This document shows positions 60,464 through 64,000 of a stretch of 64,000 bases of DNA, piece by piece. Both the position numbers and the translations under genes were made by a program. The stretch's first letter is position 1. Every line of letters begins with the position of its first letter. Source of the stretch: Pseudomonadota bacterium. Lineage in GTDB: Bacteria > Pseudomonadota > Gammaproteobacteria > Steroidobacterales > Steroidobacteraceae. The notes beneath the pieces are model-generated. The model was given only the letters and a program-made list of their open reading frames with translations. It was not told the origin of the DNA and did no database searches. The stretch is taken from positions 17,189 through 81,188 of the forward strand of contig JAFEDU010000009.1 of assembly GCA_018241425.1 (NCBI GenBank), read 5' to 3'.

Positions 60464-61135
60464 TCACCCGGGCGGCTGGTCGCCCGTGAAGGGGATCGCG
60501 GTGGCGCCGGAGACCGGGCCGATGGTCGCCTTGTCGCTGACGTACAGGTCGACCTCGTGATCGAAGCGCAAATCGCCCTGAACGGTCGAGCCGGGGCCGA
60601 TGACGATGCGCGGCTTGTGCTTGCCGACGTTGACCCAGCCGCTGCTCTTCTCGACCCAGATCCCGCCCTCGAGGTGTGCCCCGCCCTTCAGGTCGATGTC
60701 CGCCTCCACGGTCTGGATTCCGCCGGCGACGTGCGCGCCGTCGAGCACGATGTGTCCGTTCACGTTCTTGACTGCGCCGGCGACCTCCGCCTCCTTGAGG
60801 TTGACCGTGCCGTTCACCGTGGTGATCCCGTGCGCGACCTTGGTCGCGCTCCCGATGGTCACCGGGCCATTCACCGCCTTCACCGCATCCACGCTCACGT
60901 GCGAGCCGATCTCGATCGGGCCGTTCACGGTGTGCACGTCACCCACCACCGCGTTGTCACCGACAGTCACGTCCCCATTGACCGTACCGATGCCGTCGGC
61001 GTGGTCGCCGGGGGCGACGCGCACCGAGCCGTTCACCTTGTTGAGGGAGCTGCCCCCGCCGACGGAGTCCCCGTTGTCGCAGGCCGACAGCGCAAGCGTG
61101 GACACGGCGACCGCAAGACCGATGAGACGGAACAT
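60464..61135 (-). CDS. Lipoprotein of tandem VNG repeats (beta-solenoid-like)
   Basis: 223 residues. Lipobox ALSAC (Cys19), then about seven repeats of ~20-25 residues, each holding xVNGxV/I: KVNGSV, TVNGDV, TVNGPI, AVNGPV, TVNGTV, NVNGHI and a decayed TVEADI, between about 33 and 155. Each repeat has short strands and Gly/Asn turns, as in bactofilin-like or other beta-helix proteins. The last 60 residues keep the rhythm less strictly (IVIGPGSTVQGDL). Probably a rod-like periplasmic or surface lipoprotein; function unknown. Confidence 0.8.
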   Translation of the reverse strand: MFRLIGLAVAVSTLALSACDNGDSVGGGSSLNKVNGSVRVAPGDHADGIGTVNGDVTVGDNAVVGDVHTVNGPIEIGSHVSVDAVKAVNGPVTIGSATKVAHGITTVNGTVNLKEAEVAGAVKNVNGHIVLDGAHVAGGIQTVEADIDLKGGAHLEGGIWVEKSSGWVNVGKHKPRIVIGPGSTVQGDLRFDHEVDLYVSDKATIGPVSGATAIPFTGDQPPG

Positions 61136-61319
61136 GGCTGACTCCTGGCGATGATGGCGGGCCGTCTTCGGGCGGCCTCGCGGATGTTCGGGCGGGCAGT
61201 CTTCCGGATGGTCGCCACAGGCGTCAAGGCCGTCCGGAATTCGTGACGCAGCCGCCTTGAAGTCAGCGCCTGCAGGGGGCTACAACGAGCCTGCGGCTGG
61301 GTATCCGAGGAGAGGGGCG

Positions 61320-61841
61320 ATGGGCTGGATACGCGGACTGATCGACCGGGCGCTCCTGGTATGCGCGATCGTTGCCGGGGGACTCGTGCCGGGATTCATT
61401 GCCCAGTACCGCCAGCGCCTGGGGGGCCGCCTCGACCAGGCCCGCGCGGATCTCGAGCCCTGGCAGCACCTGGCCGACCAGTACCACCACGGCGATCTCT
61501 CCGCCCTCATCCACTACCACCTGGGGAGTTCCGACCCGACCTTCCATGCCGAGGGCGCACTCATCCGCTCGCTGAGCGAGACGGTCCAGGCATTGCAGGC
61601 GGCCGCCGACGCCCTGCACGGGAACCTCCTGCATCAGCTCACTTATCTGCTGCTGCACGCCGATGCGGGCCTCGCCCGCGCCACCTGGGCCGACTTCGTG
61701 CCCACCTTCGCGCTCTCGGGGGAGGGCCTCGCCTTCGCGCTGCTGTTCGGGCTCGCGCTGTGGCTCGTCTTCCAGGGCCTGTGGAGCCTCGTGGCTCGGC
61801 TGCTCGCACGGCCGCGCGCGCCGGCGGCCCACGGGCACTAG
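61320..61841 (+). CDS. DUF2937-like inner-membrane protein
   Basis: 173 residues. An N-terminal membrane helix (LLVCAIVAGGLVPGFIAQY) is followed by the QYRQRLGGRLDQARADL segment typical of DUF2937, a helical periplasmic part, and a C-terminal membrane helix (GLAFALLFGLALWLVFQGLWSL). GAGGAGAGG lies just before the ATG. Its stop codon overlaps the converging oxidoreductase stop in a shared CTAG. Confidence 0.75.
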   Translation: MGWIRGLIDRALLVCAIVAGGLVPGFIAQYRQRLGGRLDQARADLEPWQHLADQYHHGDLSALIHYHLGSSDPTFHAEGALIRSLSETVQALQAAADALHGNLLHQLTYLLLHADAGLARATWADFVPTFALSGEGLAFALLFGLALWLVFQGLWSLVARLLARPRAPAAHGH

Positions 61842-63427
61842 AGCCGCTTCCAGTCCCTGAGCATTTCGCGCGCGGCGTTGTAGCCGGGAATCCCCGATAC
61901 CCCGCCCCCGGGGTGCGTGGAGGAACCGCACTGGTACAGGCCCCGCACCGGCGTGCGGTAGTCGGACCAGTGGGCAGCCGGGCGCTGGAAGAACAGCTGG
62001 TCGGCCGACAGCTCGCCGTGAAAGATGTGGCCCTGCGGGAGGCCCACGATCGCCTCCAGCTCCGGTGCGATCAGCGTCTCCATCCCGATGATGTCCTGCG
62101 AGAAGCCGGGCGCCATCTCCTCAAGCACGGCCAGCGCCGCCTTGACGAGGTTGGGCTTCTCGGTTTCCCAGGAGGCCCCGTCGCGCAGCCGGTAGGGGGC
62201 ATGGCCGCCGAAGATGTTGATGACGTGCTTGCCGGGCGGCGCCAGCGTGTCGTCCACGATCGTGGGGGCGACCGGGGTCAGGAACGGCCGGCTCGAGTAC
62301 CAGCCGTACTTGGCATCGTCGTAGGCGCGCTCCAGGTAGTCGATGCCCGGCGCGATGTGCACGTAGGTCGGGTACTTGAACCCGGCACGCTGCGGATCGA
62401 AGGCCCGGTACTGCGGCGGTCGGTGGGCCGCGATGTTCATCTTGAAGGCGGTCGAGAAGGTCCGGAAGGTGTCGATCTCGCGCCGTAGCTCGTCCGGGAG
62501 GTGCTCGGGGGCGACCAGCCGCTTGAACAGCGTGGTCGCCGGCACGTTTGAGACCACCGCCCGCGCCCGGAACTCCCGGCCGTCGGCGAGGCGCACGCCG
62601 GTGGCCCGCCCGCCGGTCACCATGACCTCGGCCACCGGCGCCTGCGTGAGCACCCGCATGCCGAAGCGCTCCGCGGAGCGCGCGATGGAGGCCGTGATCG
62701 TGCCCATGCCGCCGCGGATGAAGCCCCAGCCGCCGGCGCCCTGATGCTCGCCCATGAGGTGGTGCATGATGACGTAGGCGCTGCCCGGGGACTTCGGCCC
62801 CGCGAACGTCCCGATCGAGCAGTAGTAGGCCAGGATGCTCTTGATGATGTCGTTCTCGAACCAGGCCGACAGGTAGTCGTAGGCGCTCTGGCTGAGCAGG
62901 TCGACGAGCCGGTAGGCCTGGTCCCCGATGCGCCGCTCCCGCCACAGGAGCGCTGCGCTCTCCTTGAAGGAGCGCCAGGTGCCGCGCACCGGGTCCACGG
63001 GCGTCTGGAACAACAGGCGGCGCACGACGTTCGCAGACTCTTCCAGGTGGCGCGAGAACTCCGGGTAGATGTCCGCGTCGTGGCGGGAGAAGCGCGCGAA
63101 CTCGGCCTGCGTCTTCTTCACGTCGTCGCTGAAGATGATGTAGTCATCACCGCCCAGCGGGCAGAACAGGTCGTTTGCCGGCAGCACCTCGAGCCCGAAG
63201 GACTTCAGCTCCAGGTCGCGGATCACCCGCGGGTGCAGCAGGCTCATGACGTAGGAGAACCGCGACGCCCGGAAACCCGGGCAGAACTCCTCGGTGACCG
63301 CGGCGCCGCCAAACACCTCGCGCCGCTCGAGCACCAGCACCCGGCGCCCGGACTTCGCGAGGTACGCCCCGCAGGTGAGCCCGTTGTGACCGCCGCCGAT
63401 CACGATCACGTCATAGGTTTCGCTCAT
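61838..63427 (-). CDS. PYROXD2-like / phytoene-desaturase-family FAD oxidoreductase
   Basis: 529 residues. Dinucleotide loop VIVIGGGHNGLTCGAYLA at 7-24; ERREVFGGAAVTEE near 35; a C-terminal FAD segment GLYQCGSSTHPGGGVSGIPGYNAA near 500. Crt-type desaturases share the architecture, but the spacing and PGGGVSG ending are closer to the PYROXD2 group, whose reaction is unknown. No carotenoid genes are nearby. ATG at 63427 chosen by the FAD loop. Followed on the shared strand by nothing; upstream neighbour is a small secreted protein gene. Confidence 0.87.
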   Translation of the reverse strand: MSETYDVIVIGGGHNGLTCGAYLAKSGRRVLVLERREVFGGAAVTEEFCPGFRASRFSYVMSLLHPRVIRDLELKSFGLEVLPANDLFCPLGGDDYIIFSDDVKKTQAEFARFSRHDADIYPEFSRHLEESANVVRRLLFQTPVDPVRGTWRSFKESAALLWRERRIGDQAYRLVDLLSQSAYDYLSAWFENDIIKSILAYYCSIGTFAGPKSPGSAYVIMHHLMGEHQGAGGWGFIRGGMGTITASIARSAERFGMRVLTQAPVAEVMVTGGRATGVRLADGREFRARAVVSNVPATTLFKRLVAPEHLPDELRREIDTFRTFSTAFKMNIAAHRPPQYRAFDPQRAGFKYPTYVHIAPGIDYLERAYDDAKYGWYSSRPFLTPVAPTIVDDTLAPPGKHVINIFGGHAPYRLRDGASWETEKPNLVKAALAVLEEMAPGFSQDIIGMETLIAPELEAIVGLPQGHIFHGELSADQLFFQRPAAHWSDYRTPVRGLYQCGSSTHPGGGVSGIPGYNAAREMLRDWKRL

Positions 63428-63474
63428 GCAACTCCCGCGACGCGGCGCCGCGCTCCAGCACCAGGAAGGGTCCG

Positions 63475-63864
63475 TTAGCTTACCGGATGGGCGAGCGTGG
63501 GCCACCGCGCACGCGCACGTCGCAGGTAGGCCTGCGGGGACTCGAGGAAGTACACCAGCGAGGTCGCGCTCGAGAAGCAGTAGAGGCGCCGGTCGTCCGG
63601 GTCGGTCCAGTTGATCGAACAGTCGGCCCAGATGCGCGCGCCCGCCATGACACCGATCGGGTCGTTGCTGTCGAACTCGCCTCGCATCGATCCTGCCGGC
63701 GGGATGGCGGCCTTCCAGATGCCGGCGCGCGCCGGGTCGACCGAGGCCCCGTCGTGCGCCTGCGCGGCAGCCACCACGCCTTGCGCATCCTCGCCGTGGG
63801 CGGTCCCCGCCCCGGCAAGCACGGCGCCCACCAGCAGCCCGACGGCGCACGCGGTTCGATTCAT
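63475..63864 (-). CDS. Small secreted protein, YHS-like
   Basis: 129 residues. Signal peptide to about residue 24 (AGAGTAHGED), then a domain with IGVMAGARIWADCSINW and RLYCFSSATSLVYFLESPQAYL, which recalls the YHS domain (a Cys followed by F-x-S and FL-x-x-P-x-x-Y). YHS domains bind or sense metals in some proteins. Two cysteines could form a metal site. The ATG at 63864 is preferred to an earlier in-frame start. 47 bases upstream of the oxidoreductase gene and probably co-transcribed. Confidence 0.65.
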   Translation of the reverse strand: MNRTACAVGLLVGAVLAGAGTAHGEDAQGVVAAAQAHDGASVDPARAGIWKAAIPPAGSMRGEFDSNDPIGVMAGARIWADCSINWTDPDDRRLYCFSSATSLVYFLESPQAYLRRARARWPTLAHPVS

Positions 63865-63908
63865 CGGTCTTGGATCTCGCATCGATTCCGCGGCCGCGGC
63901 GCCGCCCC

Positions 63909-64000
63909 TTAGGTATAGCGCCGCCGCCGCCCCGCGATCAAGTCAGTGTACTGGGCCAGTACTTCCTGCACCGCAGGCCATTTTTCGAGGCAAGGATATC
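63909..64000 (-). CDS. C-terminal end of a gene cut by the window edge
   Basis: One minus-strand frame reads a plausible protein end of at least 29 residues, with KWPAVQEVLAQYTDLIAG and a basic tail RRRRYT before a TAA at 63909-63911. The other two frames stop early. The helix-like, amphipathic stretch suggests a real terminus; too short for a family call. It would lie upstream of, and on the same strand as, the YHS-like gene. Confidence 0.45.
   Translation of the reverse strand, partial: YPCLEKWPAVQEVLAQYTDLIAGRRRRYT

Noticed and set aside
63850..63866. GGTTCGATTC resembling a tRNA T-loop
   Set aside because: It lies in the start of the YHS-like gene and no acceptor or anticodon stem surrounds it.
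1..64000. CRISPR arrays, insertion sequences, prophage, rRNA or tRNA genes
   Set aside because: No regular direct repeats with spacers, transposase or integrase motifs, phage structural proteins, or rRNA/tRNA-like sequences were seen on either strand.

Overview
The window is 64 kb of GC-rich DNA with densely packed genes and many 4-base start/stop overlaps. It looks like a bacterial chromosome. The gene complement fits an aerobic proteobacterium, probably a gammaproteobacterium of the Steroidobacter/Xanthomonas-like kind (low confidence): FecI/FecR/TonB-receptor signalling, RlmE, RluE, TrmO, tripartite efflux, Tat-exported molybdenum hydroxylase and a sedolisin peptidase. I found no rRNA, tRNA, CRISPR array, insertion sequence, integrase or phage gene.

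Layout. (1) 1-1.2 kb, minus strand: an arsenic operon arsR-arsI-arsN2 that runs off the left edge. Its promoter has a -10 box inside an inverted repeat and appears to give a leaderless arsR message. (2) 1.3-1.9 kb: a lipoprotein gene broken by a one-base frameshift. (3) 2.0-10.1 kb, minus strand: a six-gene serine-cycle operon, sgaA-hprA-mtkA-mtkB-ppc-mcl. Its enzymes turn glyoxylate plus serine into hydroxypyruvate and glycerate, and carry PEP plus CO2 through oxaloacetate, malate and malyl-CoA to acetyl-CoA and glyoxylate. Upstream lie stacked inverted repeats of LysR-regulator type. (4) 10.4-18 kb: a lower-GC stretch with pta, a divergent hsp20 whose ribosome site may be folded away (possible RNA thermometer), a DevBCA-like ABC exporter with its own outer-membrane factor, and a small lipoprotein.

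(5) 18-29 kb: mainly RNA-modification and housekeeping genes (rlmE, a TrmH-type methyltransferase, trmO, rluE) mixed with an FAD oxidoreductase, a sedolisin (S53) peptidase, a threonine dehydratase-like enzyme, an exported glyoxalase-fold protein and a large B12-type radical SAM protein. (6) 29-39.9 kb: a DoxX-like membrane protein, the iorAB molybdenum hydroxylase, a YjgN/DUF898 membrane protein with an M48 protease, a SnoaL-like protein, an EAL protein with a decayed GGDEF site, a homocysteine methyltransferase, a DUF2147 protein and a lone response regulator.

(7) 39.9-49.3 kb: what reads as a trehalose-use locus. A FecI-type sigma factor, a FecR anti-sigma factor, a TonB-dependent receptor carrying an STN signalling domain, a FucP-like sugar permease and a periplasmic trehalase lie on the minus strand, with phosphoglucomutase converging on them. 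The simplest model is uptake of a trehalose-like sugar across the outer membrane, cleavage in the periplasm, import of glucose and entry to glycolysis or glucan synthesis, with receptor occupancy signalled to the sigma factor. (8) 49.4-64 kb: a TonB-C-like periplasmic protein, outer-membrane and lipoprotein genes, a beta-lactamase-fold hydrolase, a class II aldolase coupled to an MFS permease, a GST, a membrane PAS-GGDEF-EAL protein, a lipoprotein built from VNG repeats, a PYROXD2-like oxidoreductase and a reading frame cut by the right edge.

The most unusual points are the receptor that can start at two places (with or without its signalling domain), the coupling of a FecI/FecR circuit to trehalose genes, and the serine-cycle operon with its candidate operators but no H4F-linked or methanol-oxidation genes in view.
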